Below, piece by piece: positions 36,721 through 45,548 of a stretch of 59,929 bases of DNA. The notes under the pieces were generated by a model. The model saw only the letters and a list, made by a program, of their open reading frames with translations. It did no database searches and was not told the origin of the DNA. Position 1 is the first letter of the stretch. Each line of letters begins with the position of its first letter. This DNA is from CAVPNY01 sp963706905. Its GTDB lineage: Bacteria; Chloroflexota; Anaerolineae; Anaerolineales; UBA4823. Location of the stretch: NCBI GenBank assembly GCA_963706905.1, contig CAVPNY010000026.1, positions 1 to 59,929 of the forward strand. Direction: 5' to 3'. A program made the translations under genes and the position numbers.

Positions 36721-36849
36721 GCCCAACGGGTTGGCTTAGGTGCAGCGATGATGCCTGCAAGGTACCTTCCCATTATCGCGCCACTTCTTGAAAATCGCGC
36801 ACCGTACCCGCAGCAGCGAAGCCGCTGTCGCCTGCAGCCGGTGTTAGGC
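36721..36849 (-). other. attC site I
   Basis: Minus strand: R'' GCCTAAC, L'' TGCAGGCGAC, long central region, L' CGCTGCACCTAAGCC, R' GTTGGGC. 129 bp, of the long type. The GNAT stop at 36880 is 31 bases before it. Confidence 0.85.
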
Positions 36850-36879
36850 CGCACCCAAACGAACCAAAGCGTGTTCACT

Positions 36880-37228
36880 TTACATCGCGACATCTTTCAT
36901 CGTGGAGTATTCCATTGCGGTCACCGCATACATCTGGAGATCTCGCGGTTCTCCCCGCCATACCTGATAGCTATGCAGCAAACCTTCGTATTGCATCCCT
37001 GCTTTTTGGAGTGCACGCGCTGACGCTTGATTTTCTGGCAAACATAAGGCTTCTACACGATACAACTGCATTGGCCCTAGCGCACACTTGATCACCGCAC
37101 GAGCCGCTTCCGAAGCATAGCCTTGTCGCCAATAAGCTCGCGCAATCGTAAATCCCAGTTCCGTTTGTCGGTTTCGAGGGTGTGGAAGGCTCAGATTGAT
37201 TAATCCGATCAAGCGTTGATCAGCTATA
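36880..37228 (-). pseudogene. GNAT acetyltransferase cassette, C-terminal part (split by IS21)
   Basis: Continues the protein begun at 40092. It reads HIADQRLIGLINLSLPHPRN, then the acetyl-CoA-binding RQGYASEAARAV (the RxxGxA motif) and a PENQASARALQKAGM motif of the RimJ/RimL-like group. The left edge of the IS element falls in the ATA codon shared with the N-terminal part. Removing the IS and one target copy restores IEHIADQRLIGL without change of frame. Confidence 0.88.
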
Positions 37229-37359
37229 TGCGTATTCCAGTGATGTCGATCAGTGATTCCGGGTGATGCCGATCACCCAGACCGGTCATGCCGATCAGCT
37301 GTTGCAGTGCATGGCGATCGCTGGTCAGAGGAGAGATGGCTGGATAAGCAATCATATCG

Positions 37360-38109
37360 CTAGTTGTCGTTGTTGAGCAAGGGGGAATGAACTTTTCGCA
37401 TAGAATCTCCTGATAGATTTAGCCGGTAGGCATTGTGGATGAGGCGGTCGAGGACCGAATCGGCGAGGGTGGGGTCGGGGATGCGAGCGTGCCATTCACT
37501 CACCGGGACCTGGGTTGCGACCAGGGTGGCAGTGCGGCCATAACGGTCGTCGAGGATTTCGAGCAGGTCTTTGGCCTGGGAGCGAGAGAGCGGGTCACGC
37601 AGCCAGTCGTCGAAGATGAGCAAATTAGAGCGAGCCAGGGAACGCAGCAGTTGGGGATAGGAGCCATCAGCCTGAGCGAGCTCGAGGGATTGCAGCAGGC
37701 GGGAAGTGCGTAGGTAGCGCACATTGAATTCGGCCTCACAGGCAGCCCGGCCAAGTGCGCAAGATAAATAAGTCTTGCCCGTACCCGTGGCACCCAGAAC
37801 CAACACATTAAGATGGCGGCGGACCCAATCTCCCTGGGCGAGTTCGAGAACCTGGGCTCGTTTGAGGCCGCGCCCCGCAGACAGGTCGAGGTCTTCGATG
37901 GTGGCCTGGAGAGGGAAATGGGCGGACTGGATGCGGCGGTGCAAGCGGTGGTTGGTTCTGCGGGTGATCTCGATATCGACCAGTAAGCCGAGCCGCTCTT
38001 CAAACGACAGCTCCGCGTACTGGGGATTTTGGAGCTGGTCTTCGAAGGCGGTGCGGAAAGCGGGAAGCTTGAGTTGGGATAGTTTTTCCAGTAAGGGTTG
38101 GTTCAACAT
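37360..38109 (-). CDS. istB: IS21-family helper ATPase IstB
   Basis: A 249-residue AAA+ ATPase related to DnaC. Walker A is VLGATGTGKTYLSCALG, Walker B is LLIFDDW, and the sensor region includes TLVATQVPVSEWH. It assists IstA in target choice and strand transfer. Downstream partner of istA with an 11-base gap. Appears intact. Confidence 0.95.
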   Translation of the reverse strand: MLNQPLLEKLSQLKLPAFRTAFEDQLQNPQYAELSFEERLGLLVDIEITRRTNHRLHRRIQSAHFPLQATIEDLDLSAGRGLKRAQVLELAQGDWVRRHLNVLVLGATGTGKTYLSCALGRAACEAEFNVRYLRTSRLLQSLELAQADGSYPQLLRSLARSNLLIFDDWLRDPLSRSQAKDLLEILDDRYGRTATLVATQVPVSEWHARIPDPTLADSVLDRLIHNAYRLNLSGDSMRKVHSPLLNNDN

Positions 38110-38120
38110 AGGAATGCTCC

Positions 38121-39656
38121 TCAGTTGTAGTAGTTCTCACCGCGGATATTTTCATGCGGCGGTAAGGGGGTGTTGGATGCGGGATCCAGCTGCCGTTGGT
38201 CGAGTTTGTTTTGGAGAATGTTGTGCACCCCTTTGTAAGAGCGAATACCGGCCGCATTAGCCCGTTTGCAGGCAGCTTCCAGGCGTTCTGGGGAGTAGCG
38301 TTTGGCCAGGCCAAGGACGCCCAGGCAAGTACGATAAGCCTGCTCAGGGTGCCTGCGGTCGTCGAGAGCACGGCGGATAAGTTCGGTAGCCTGCTCGCCG
38401 ATCTCTGCGGCCCAGCGCAGAAAGCGCTCCGAGGACCACTGGCTGTAGAACTGGTGCTCAGGCGGCATATGCACGCTGTGGGTTGAAAAGCGCCCTTGGG
38501 CGGTAGAGCGGGGATGTGAGGCCACCCGTTTGCGCTGGTAGAAGATCTCGACCGTCTTTTCGGTTGCCCGGATGGTCATTTCCTTGCCGGTCAGGGTGTA
38601 CGGGACACTGTAGAAGTGTTTGTCGAAGGAGACGTGGTAGTCGATGTGGACGCGGGCCTTTTTCCAGACCGCAAACTCGTAGGGCGTTTCCGGAAGCGGT
38701 GAAAGGGCCGGTTGGTCCACTGCTTCAAACAGTTGCAGCCGAGATTGGCCTAGATGCTTCATCTCCCGCCGGTTGAGTTCGGCCAGCAGTTCGGCAATCG
38801 CCTGGTTGAGCTCGGTCAGACTGAAGAAGGTCCGGTCCCGCAGCCGGGCCAGGATCCAACGCTCGACTACCTGAACACCCACTTCCACCTTCGCCTTGTC
38901 ACGCGGTTTGCGCACCCGTGCCGGAACCACCGCGATCCCGTAGTGATGGGCGAAGTCCTGGTAAGTTGGGTTCAGGTCCGGCTCATACAGGTTCGGACTG
39001 GTCACGCCCGCCTTGAGATTATCCGGAACCACCATTTCCGGCACACCACCCAGGAATTCCAGCGCCCGAACCTGCGCTGCAATCCAGTTGGGCAAGCTCT
39101 GGGTCCAGTGCGCTTCCGCATACGTGTAGTTGCTGGCTCCCAGGGTCGCCACGAAAACTTGCGCTTCCCGGATTTCACCCGTCTCCGGGTCCACCACCGC
39201 CACCGTCTGCCCGGCGTAGTCCACAAACAGCTTCTCCCCGGCCTTATGTTTCTGCCGCATGGTGGGGTTGAGTTGGTTCTTCCACTCTCGGTAGTGCTGG
39301 CAAAACTGGCTGTATCCGTATCCGTCCAGATGCTCCTGTCGGTACTCCACCCACAACAGGCTCAGGGTTACTCCTTTACGCTTCAACTCCTTGTGCACAT
39401 ACTTCCAGTCCGGCTGCAGGATCTTCCGTCTGGATAACCCTTTCTCTGGATACAAGCGGGCTTCCAACTGCTCCGCCGTCATCCCTTCTGGAAGCGGCCA
39501 ACTTAACCCAGCCGCTTTGGCGTGCGTGACGTACTCACTCACCGTACTGCTCGACACCCCACAACTTTTGGCAATCGCCCGGTGCGGCAATCCAACTTCA
39601 AATTTCAATCGCAGGATTTCTTCAATTTTTCGCATGGATAAACTCGCTTGAGACAT
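38121..39656 (-). CDS. istA: IS21-family transposase IstA
   Basis: A 511-residue DDE transposase. The N-terminal HTH reads GLPHRAIAKSCGVSSSTVSE. The catalytic domain shows Asp in LFVDYAGQT, Asp in VVPDNLKAG and Glu in DKAKVEVGVQ. The C-terminal beta-rich part has VSFDKHFYSVPY, typical of IstA. It appears full length, so the element may still be active. Confidence 0.95.
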   Translation of the reverse strand: MSQASLSMRKIEEILRLKFEVGLPHRAIAKSCGVSSSTVSEYVTHAKAAGLSWPLPEGMTAEQLEARLYPEKGLSRRKILQPDWKYVHKELKRKGVTLSLLWVEYRQEHLDGYGYSQFCQHYREWKNQLNPTMRQKHKAGEKLFVDYAGQTVAVVDPETGEIREAQVFVATLGASNYTYAEAHWTQSLPNWIAAQVRALEFLGGVPEMVVPDNLKAGVTSPNLYEPDLNPTYQDFAHHYGIAVVPARVRKPRDKAKVEVGVQVVERWILARLRDRTFFSLTELNQAIAELLAELNRREMKHLGQSRLQLFEAVDQPALSPLPETPYEFAVWKKARVHIDYHVSFDKHFYSVPYTLTGKEMTIRATEKTVEIFYQRKRVASHPRSTAQGRFSTHSVHMPPEHQFYSQWSSERFLRWAAEIGEQATELIRRALDDRRHPEQAYRTCLGVLGLAKRYSPERLEAACKRANAAGIRSYKGVHNILQNKLDQRQLDPASNTPLPPHENIRGENYYN

Positions 39657-39835
39657 CTCTTCCTCCTCGGATCGGTTCCGAAGAGGATGCCCGATTTGTT
39701 TGAGTTTATCCAGCCTTCTCCCCCATGCTTCTCTGGGTTACTTGATCGGCATGGCCGGAATCACCGATCGGCATGAAACGGAATTGGTGATCGGCATGCG
39801 CCGGAATTCATGATCGGCTTGGCCCGGATTATGCA

Positions 39836-40092
39836 GCTATATGCTCGATCCCCCATGCTCCGAGCCCATCACGTTCGTACCCTGCTATAAAGTCATCGAG
39901 ATCGGCCTGTGCCTCCGCCAAGGATTGATAACGACTCCAGGGTGTATACCGATCAATCTCGGGGTCAGAAGCGTAGTCGTATAGGTCTTGCAGATCGGTT
40001 TGCCGGAATGCCCGCAACGTCAAACGCTGTGTTGGCAACGTCGGAAATGGTGTGAAGAGCGATCGGATGTCCATAGATAAGTCCGTTTTCAT
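39836..40092 (-). pseudogene. GNAT acetyltransferase cassette, N-terminal part (split by IS21)
   Basis: Starts MKTDLSMDIRSLFTPFPTLP and continues TQRLTLRAFRQTDLQDLYDY, the classic start of RimJ/RimL-type acetyltransferases, through IDRYTPWSRYQSLAEAQ to GAWGIEHIA. There the IS21 end adds two codons and a stop. ATG at 40092 or 40074; no clear ribosome site. The remainder is at 36880-37228. Confidence 0.85.
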
Positions 40093-40111
40093 AAAAGTTA
40101 TCAAGAGTGTG

Positions 40112-40241
40112 GCCTAACGGCCTCGAGCTAAGCTGCCCGGCGGAAGCGGGCAACTCTCCCCTACTCTACGGCAACCCGGCGGGTCGAGCAAGCTGCAATG
40201 GAAGCCCAGCCCGCCGGGTCAGCTTCAGCGAGTTATTGGGC
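40112..40241 (-). other. attC site H
   Basis: Minus strand: R'' GCCCAAT, L'' TGAAGCTGAC, long GC-rich central palindrome, L' GGGCAGCTTAGCTCGAGG, R' GTTAGGC. The L'-R' end matches very well the consensus used to amplify environmental cassettes. 130 bp. Confidence 0.88.
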
Positions 40242-40281
40242 GGCTACTGACCGATCAAGATGCCAATGGGCAACACCAAAC

Positions 40282-41172
40282 TCACTCATTGAGGCCACAC
40301 CATTCCCAACTCAACTCCCACAAGTGTCGCGCTTTCGCTTCATCGTAGGACTCGTCGCTGGATCGTTTCTCTTTACCATCAACGATGAACTTCCCGCCAA
40401 CCCCTTCAAGAGCCGGATCAGTAGCTGCGAACATGTAGGACTCCGAAGCCTGCTCCAGTGAACGCGCAAATGGCATCCGTGTCATGACTTGCGCATAGAA
40501 GAGCCTTTCAATTGCTGACTTCCTTCGAGCAGCAATCGCCGCTGGCACAAAGCCCGGGCATACAGCATTTGAGGTGACACCTGTGCTAGTGAGCCGGCGT
40601 TGCAGCTCATATGCAAACCATATGTTAGCCAATTTTGAATTCCGGTAGAAGACCTGGGGGTTGTAGTACTTCTCTCCCCTCAGATTGTCGTAGTCGAAAT
40701 CTGGCGCTGGTCCACCTGCATAAGCCGGATTATGCAGTTCCGATGACACCGTAATCACTCGTGCTGGAGCGGATCGTTTCAAGTCTTCGAGCAATAAATT
40801 CGTGAGCAAGAAGTGTCCCAGGTGATTTGTGCCAAAGGTCAACTCAAATCCATCGACAGTGAAACTGGCTTGCCTGCCAGAGACTGATCCTCCAGCATTG
40901 TTGATCAGAATGTTCAATGGGTAACCTTTGGATTGAAACGCGGACGCGCACTGTCGCACCGAGACGAATGAAGACAGATCAAGCGGGATTGACTCCACTA
41001 GGGCACTTGGATTGACGGCGCGGATCTGCGCAATCGCCTTCGTGCTGGCTTGTTGGTTGCGAGACGCCAGAATGACACCATAGCCTTTCGCTGCTAGCTT
41101 GTTAGCAACGGCAAATCCAATGCCACTGTTTCCTCCTGTGATCATTGCAACGCGTAGTTGATTCACTGACAT
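40282..41172 (-). CDS. Short-chain dehydrogenase/reductase cassette
   Basis: A 296-residue SDR. Cofactor motif ITGGNSGIGFAVANKLA (TGxxxGIG), INNAGG, and the catalytic Tyr/Lys possibly in FYRNSKLAN (YxxSK), as in retinol-dehydrogenase-like SDRs. C-terminal region IERLFYAQVMTRMPFARS. Lies between attC G and H. Substrate unknown; a small carbonyl is likely. Confidence 0.87.
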   Translation of the reverse strand: MSVNQLRVAMITGGNSGIGFAVANKLAAKGYGVILASRNQQASTKAIAQIRAVNPSALVESIPLDLSSFVSVRQCASAFQSKGYPLNILINNAGGSVSGRQASFTVDGFELTFGTNHLGHFLLTNLLLEDLKRSAPARVITVSSELHNPAYAGGPAPDFDYDNLRGEKYYNPQVFYRNSKLANIWFAYELQRRLTSTGVTSNAVCPGFVPAAIAARRKSAIERLFYAQVMTRMPFARSLEQASESYMFAATDPALEGVGGKFIVDGKEKRSSDESYDEAKARHLWELSWEWCGLNE

Positions 41173-41237
41173 AGACCATCCTTGGTTCCATCTTTGATAG
41201 TGTGATAAACAAGAGAACGTTCTTGATAACGAGGGTC

Positions 41238-41309
41238 GCCCAACGGTTTGCGCTTCAGCCGCGCCGCGAAGCGCAGCGGAGCAAAGTCGGGTGCAACGCG
41301 CAGTTAGGT
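41238..41309 (-). other. attC site G
   Basis: Minus strand: R'' ACCTAAC, L'' TTGCACCCGAC, stem with CGCTTCGCGGCG, L' GCGGCTGAAGCGC, R' GTTGGGC. The MDR stop codon TAA at 41304-41306 is inside R'', as is usual for cassette genes. Confidence 0.92.
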
Positions 41310-42290
41310 TTTGTTATTATGCTCGACAGTTATGACGACATTTCCCTTTTTTTGCCCTGTTTCGACATACCTATGGGCTTCGGCAGTCAGTTCTAATGGA
41401 TATTGTCGATCGATGACCGATCTTATTTTCCCTGCCGCGATCAACTCTCTGAGAGACATAAAATATTCGGTCCTTTTGTTTGTATTCTCAGGCGCTGCTA
41501 CCCTGCGGCGTGTGATCAATCTCGACATTGTTCGAATCTGCTCTGACATGCCCGGATTGGCGGAAAGAAATTTCCCAGTGGGCTTTAATATTTTTTTACA
41601 GCGGGAATAGGAGCTCTTACCCGGTGCATCGAAGATCACATCATACATTTGACCGCTTTTTGTGAAATCTTCTCGTGTGTAATCAATCACATGGTCAGCG
41701 CCAATGGAGCGCAGCATATCAAACTTCCCGGCGCTATCCACCGCTGTCACTTCAGCCCCATAGTATTTGGCGATCTGCACAGCAAACGTGCCGATGCTTC
41801 CGCCTGCGCCAACAATCAATACCTTCTGCCCGGTCTGAATATTTCCTTTCAGATATTGCCATGCTTCAAATCCTCCAACCGAGATGACGGCGGCTTCTGC
41901 ATAGGATATGTTGGCTGGTTTGATCGCCATCATTGCACTTTCACTCAGAGAGATGTATTCCGCATATCCGCCCAAGCGCAGAGCAGACCACGCAAACACC
42001 GGGTCGCCTGCTTTGAATTTGGTCACAGCGTTGCCCGCGGACTCAATATCCCCGGCTAGTTCCTGCCCTAATATTTTTACCCGCGTGGGTCTGAAAAGAC
42101 CGAGATAGATCCGCATTGGGAACCACCACGCGGTTAAACGTTTAGAGCTCCGGAGTTCACAGTCTCCGGCTGTGACAGATGCCGCACGGATTCTTATCAG
42201 CACCTCATTGTCTTTGGGGGTGGTTTTATCCACCTCTTGGAGTTGAAGACCATCCGGTGATCCGTATTTTGTCCACACGATTGCTTTCAT
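41304..42290 (-). CDS. MDR-family oxidoreductase cassette 1
   Basis: A 328-residue zinc-independent MDR enzyme. It starts MKAIVWTKYGSPDGLQLQEV, shares KTTPKDNEVLIRI with the chromosomal enzymes and has the nucleotide site VGAGGSIGTFAVQIAKYYGA. The C-terminus RQYPLELTAEAHRYVETGQK is nearly the signature seen at 3773 and 10806, so it is a close relative of the chromosomal LuxR-locus enzymes. Stop codon within attC G. Confidence 0.9.
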   Translation of the reverse strand: MKAIVWTKYGSPDGLQLQEVDKTTPKDNEVLIRIRAASVTAGDCELRSSKRLTAWWFPMRIYLGLFRPTRVKILGQELAGDIESAGNAVTKFKAGDPVFAWSALRLGGYAEYISLSESAMMAIKPANISYAEAAVISVGGFEAWQYLKGNIQTGQKVLIVGAGGSIGTFAVQIAKYYGAEVTAVDSAGKFDMLRSIGADHVIDYTREDFTKSGQMYDVIFDAPGKSSYSRCKKILKPTGKFLSANPGMSEQIRTMSRLITRRRVAAPENTNKRTEYFMSLRELIAAGKIRSVIDRQYPLELTAEAHRYVETGQKKGNVVITVEHNNKT

Positions 42291-42348
42291 AAGTATTCCT
42301 TCAAGGATGCTTTGATTTAGCCATTCCTATTGCAAGACTACAAAAAAG

Positions 42349-42415
42349 CCCTAACGGCAGTGTTCAGCCGCACGCTAGCGTAGCGAAGCGTGTCGGCTGC
42401 AACACGGGGTTAGGT
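42349..42415 (-). other. attC site F
   Basis: Minus strand: R'' ACCTAAC, L'' TTGCAGCCGAC, stem CGCTTCGCTACGCTAGCG, L' GCGGCTGAACAC, R' GTTAGGG. 67 bp. The stop of the MDR gene at 42410 lies in R''. Confidence 0.92.
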
Positions 42416-43384
42416 TTCGCTGTCCGGTTCCATGGTGATGACGATCTTCCCTTTGGCGCGCCCTTCTCCAAGATACCGCAGCGCTTCCGGGACTTCGCTC
42501 AACGGATACCGCTTGTCAATCGGCACGATGATCTTGCCGCTTACACACAGGTCCGTGATGAATTCCAGGTCTTCTCGGTTGCGCCGAACCATCAGGAGAC
42601 CTACCTGCCTGTCTGAAGTTCTTCGAATCCAACGCCCGAAGAGCAGAAACTGGAGGAAGGTGGCGGCGGAACCTCCAACTGCGTGATAACTTCCATTAGA
42701 TTTCAATGCGCGGGCGTAGGCGAAGACCGAGCGATAGGCAATCAAGTCGAGGACCAGGTCGTACTGTCTTCCGTTCCGAGTGAAGTCTTCCTGGCTGTAA
42801 TCAATCACGTGGTCTGCACCTAGCGAGCGCATGAAGTCCAGCTTGCCGCTGTTATCCACTCCGGTCACCTCCGCGCCGTATAGTTTCGCAAGCTGGAGGG
42901 CGAATGAACCTGCCCCGCCTCCGGCGCCGTTGATCAGAACGCTCTGTCCTAGGTGGACTCTATCGCGCAGACCCTGCAGAGCGATCACTCCCGCCTGCGG
43001 GATGGCTGCGGCCTGCTCGAACGTCAGGCCGGCGGGTTTCAGCGTCCAGATCTTTCCACGCGTGCAGACGTACTCGGCGAAACCGCCGCAATAGCCTGTC
43101 ATTTCTCCGAAGACTTCATCACCTGGCTTGAATTCCGTGTGGTTTCTGCCCACCCCTTCGACCGTCCCGGCGACGTCCGACCCGATGATCGGGTTGCCGG
43201 GTTTCAGCAGCCCCCCGAAGCGGGCGTACAATGGTTTCCCAGTCAGGGCCTCCCAGTCCGATCGGTTTACAGACACTGAGCGAACCTTGACCAATATCTC
43301 ATCGTCCGCAGGGATGGGTTTTTGTACTTCTGTGAGCTGAAGTACATCCGGCGGACCGTATCTGGTGTATGTAATCGCCTTCAA
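42410..43384 (-). CDS. MDR-family oxidoreductase cassette 2
   Basis: A 324-residue MDR enzyme. TTG at 43384 is preferred because ttggagg lies seven bases before; upstream ATG choices would run through the attC. The protein reads LKAITYTRYGPPDVLQLTEV, SVNRSDWEALTGKPLYARFG, and the nucleotide site INGAGGGAGSFALQLAKLYG. More like the locus-3 enzyme (18575) than cassette 1. C-terminal RYPLSEVPEALRYLGEGRAK. Stop inside attC F. Confidence 0.9.
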   Translation of the reverse strand: MKAITYTRYGPPDVLQLTEVQKPIPADDEILVKVRSVSVNRSDWEALTGKPLYARFGGLLKPGNPIIGSDVAGTVEGVGRNHTEFKPGDEVFGEMTGYCGGFAEYVCTRGKIWTLKPAGLTFEQAAAIPQAGVIALQGLRDRVHLGQSVLINGAGGGAGSFALQLAKLYGAEVTGVDNSGKLDFMRSLGADHVIDYSQEDFTRNGRQYDLVLDLIAYRSVFAYARALKSNGSYHAVGGSAATFLQFLLFGRWIRRTSDRQVGLLMVRRNREDLEFITDLCVSGKIIVPIDKRYPLSEVPEALRYLGEGRAKGKIVITMEPDSET

Positions 43385-43432
43385 GAATGTCCTCCAAGAC
43401 CATTTGGTCAACAGTTTGCAAAAACTAACGAC

Positions 43433-43548
43433 TGGCGTCAGCCGCGTTGCGGGTGTCGAAGACCCCTTCTCGGGCAAAGCTCAACCGAATTACACGAACC
43501 TTTGCTGGGGCGGTGCGGTAGCAACGTCGGCTGCACGCTGTGTTGGGC
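43433..43548 (-). other. attC site E
   Basis: Minus strand: R'' GCCCAAC, L'' TGCAGCCGAC, long central part, L' GCGGCTGACGCCAG, R' GTTAGTT. 116 bp. The acetyltransferase stop at 43554 is six bases before it. Confidence 0.88.
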
Positions 43549-43553
43549 TGCAC

Positions 43554-44015
43554 TTATAGTTTACATCGATACAATGCCAGTTGCCCATCTTGATGAATGA
43601 CTGTTTGGATAAACTCCCAACCTAAGCGTTCCAGGATCCCAGCTGCCACGACTGTGGTTGCAAAGATAGTCTCATAACCTTGATCGAGAGCTAATTTCAT
43701 GCCTGCCCGAACCAATTCTGTACCGATGCCATGACCTCGATGATACTCAACGACAAATAATCCTCCTAATTCAGGTTGGAACTCTGGTAAAGTCTCGCTT
43801 CCCTGCTCACGCAGGACAATCGTGCCGGCAAGCTCGCTTGATTCGAAGGCAATCAGGCGAGCGGGAAGACGATCACGGAAAGCTTCTGAAAGAAACTCCT
43901 GCTCCAGCTGTTCTTGTGACATGTCAGCATAATAATCAGGCCATTGGTCGCGGAACCATTTTGCCAATGTGGGTATGGTTTCGGGGTAATCTGTAAGGAA
44001 ACCAATCGTGATCAT
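43554..44015 (-). CDS. GNAT acetyltransferase cassette
   Basis: A 153-residue N-acetyltransferase. Acetyl-CoA motif A is visible as LGGLFVVEYHRGHGIGTELV (RGHGIG); motif B-like YETIFATTV and ILERLGWEFIQTV follow. Start ATG 44015. Lies between attC D and E. Substrate unknown; GNATs are among the most frequent cassette genes. Confidence 0.9.
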   Translation of the reverse strand: MITIGFLTDYPETIPTLAKWFRDQWPDYYADMSQEQLEQEFLSEAFRDRLPARLIAFESSELAGTIVLREQGSETLPEFQPELGGLFVVEYHRGHGIGTELVRAGMKLALDQGYETIFATTVVAAGILERLGWEFIQTVIHQDGQLALYRCKL

Positions 44016-44043
44016 TGTGCTAAATCGGGTGATGAGAGATGCA

Positions 44044-44098
44044 GCCTAACGGATTGGCTCACCGGCGGGGCGGGCGTCCGGTGGAGCCGGTGTTGGGC
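44044..44098 (-). other. attC site D
   Basis: Minus strand: R'' GCCCAAC, L'' CTCCACCGGAC, short GC stem, L' CCGGTGAGCCAATC, R' GTTAGGC. At 55 bp the shortest complete site of the array. Confidence 0.85.
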
Positions 44099-44128
44099 TG
44101 CTTTAAAAGATCAAAAGCCACAATCCTT

Positions 44129-44620
44129 TCAAGTGCTGGCCGTTTGGATGTCTTGCAACGCCTTTGGATCATATTTGTTCAATATGTCAATCAATTCGCT
44201 TTCCAGGACTCCACCGTAATAGCTTTTGATGTGTCTACGAACATAAGGGTTTGTTTCAACGGTGAGCGATGAACACACGTTCTTGTCATGCACTCCGAAG
44301 ATGATGTGCGGAATGTCGGCCATGACAACTGCGCCAAGACAAAGCGGGCATGGTTCAACCGTGGCGAACAGGATTGCGTGTTTGTAATCGTTCCAAAGAC
44401 GTCCTCCTCCTTCAAGAATCGCATTGAGTTCAGCGTGACGGATTTGGCTTTGTAAAAATTTTTGGCGCGCGTGTCCACGCGCAATAATTTCACCGTGGAT
44501 AACAATGACTGCGCCGATTGGGAGTTCACCAGATTGACCGGCTAAATCGGCCTCCTTCAGGGCTTCCTGCATAAATTCGGCCAGGTCTATGTGTGAAATA
44601 TCGGGGTTAATGAAATCCAT
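44129..44620 (-). CDS. Zinc-dependent nucleoside/tRNA-type deaminase cassette
   Basis: A 163-residue CDA-fold deaminase. Zinc and catalytic residues: His and Glu in RHAELNAI, two Cys in VEPCPLCLGAVV (PCxxC). Resembles TadA/guanine deaminase-type proteins. Starts MDFINPDISHIDLAEFMQEA, 30 bases after the attC C core. Substrate not determinable from sequence. Confidence 0.9.
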   Translation of the reverse strand: MDFINPDISHIDLAEFMQEALKEADLAGQSGELPIGAVIVIHGEIIARGHARQKFLQSQIRHAELNAILEGGGRLWNDYKHAILFATVEPCPLCLGAVVMADIPHIIFGVHDKNVCSSLTVETNPYVRRHIKSYYGGVLESELIDILNKYDPKALQDIQTAST

Positions 44621-44649
44621 AGCGAATCTCTACGAAGCTTTATCGGGCA

Positions 44650-44720
44650 GCCCAACGGCTCGCGTTACCAGCGGCTGGGGAAGGAAAGGAGGTGAATTAG
44701 ATAACATTGTTTTCCTGATT
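44650..44720 (-). other. attC site C (partial or degenerate)
   Basis: Minus strand: R' GTTGGGC preceded by CAGCCGCTGGTAACGCGAGCC as L'. The opposite half is not recognisable; ATCTAAT near 44700 is the best R'' candidate. The AT-rich sequence up to the HAD stop at 44789 holds no gene. Confidence 0.5.
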
Positions 44721-44788
44721 GTTTGTCATCAGCAGAGGAAAAGCATAGCTTTATAAAAGATGTTGTAAAAATAATATATATCGCCTGA

Positions 44789-45511
44789 CTATAAATTTAA
44801 TACATCAATAATTTCAATTAAATTTTTGACTGATCGGTGACCATTTTCTTTGAAGACCGAGGTGTTTTCACTGGATGTATCAATACCTACAAAGTATGCA
44901 CCGACATTTTCAGCAAACAGCATATCATTTATTCCGTCTCCGACGATTAATATTTCGTTTGCCTTAATATCGCATTGACTGCAAAATTTATCCGCCAGAA
45001 ATGTGTCCGGCTTCGGTTTTGATTCTTCACCTGTACCCAGGTAATCAAAATAATCAAAAATACCCGTTTTTTTCAGACTTGCAACAGTTGCAGTGAGCGT
45101 ATCTACAGTAGCTATTCCGAGTTTGTAGTCTTTATGCTTTAAATACCTGAGTGTTTCCGGCACGTTAGGCAGAGCGGTATACTGAACGTCATCACTTAAA
45201 GAAAGTTCCTCAATCAGCTCCAATAAATCGTGTTTGTCAAAAGGTAGTTGCCACTGATGTTCTGCAGCATACTTTTTTGAGGGATCAAATATAGCTTCCG
45301 CTATTTGAGGGTTCGTAGAGAACTGAAGCAGACTGTCAGATGTGAGTCGATCCGACAGATGTCCCAAAGCTTCTCTTAGTTCTTTCAATAAAGGATCAGG
45401 GACCTGATATCTGTCTTTTAGACAGTTAAAAACATTGGCATATATATAATGCTGTGTTGAGTGAAACTCAAGCAGAGTTCCGTCTTTGTCAAACAATATG
45501 CCTTTTATCAT
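44789..45511 (-). CDS. HAD-family phosphatase cassette
   Basis: A 240-residue HAD hydrolase. Motif I DKDGTLLEF holds the nucleophilic and acid/base aspartates, motif II IATVDTLTATV, motif III lysine in EESKPKPDTF, motif IV GDGINDMLFA. Phosphoglycolate phosphatase-like. Clearly more AT-rich than the adjacent cassettes, a sign of separate origin. Start ATG 45511 behind aggagat. Confidence 0.9.
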   Translation of the reverse strand: MIKGILFDKDGTLLEFHSTQHYIYANVFNCLKDRYQVPDPLLKELREALGHLSDRLTSDSLLQFSTNPQIAEAIFDPSKKYAAEHQWQLPFDKHDLLELIEELSLSDDVQYTALPNVPETLRYLKHKDYKLGIATVDTLTATVASLKKTGIFDYFDYLGTGEESKPKPDTFLADKFCSQCDIKANEILIVGDGINDMLFAENVGAYFVGIDTSSENTSVFKENGHRSVKNLIEIIDVLNL

Positions 45512-45548
45512 GACGAAGATCTCCTACAGTAGAGCTTTAATAGCTGAA

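Larger units (their letters stand above)
37229..39835 (-). mobile_element. IS21-family insertion sequence
   Basis: About 2.6 kb with istA and istB on the minus strand. Outer ends read TGCGTATTCC at the left and TGCATAATCC (complement) at the right. GCTATA is repeated at both junctions (37223-37228 and 39836-39841) as a target duplication. Both ends carry several internal copies of a GATCGGCATG-like box, the multiple terminal repeats known for IS21 elements. It lies within a GNAT cassette gene. Confidence 0.93.

Noticed and set aside
36201..36791. Plus-strand open frame of 196 codons
   Set aside because: Antisense to the VIT-like cassette gene and runs into attC I; no domain recognised.
38754..39437. 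Plus-strand open frame of 227 codons
   Set aside because: Antisense to istA, with low-complexity composition and no ribosome site.
39720..39835. Regularly spaced GATCGGCATG copies, CRISPR-like at first sight
   Set aside because: They lie at both ends of the IS21 element and are its multiple terminal repeats; spacing is too short and uneven for CRISPR.
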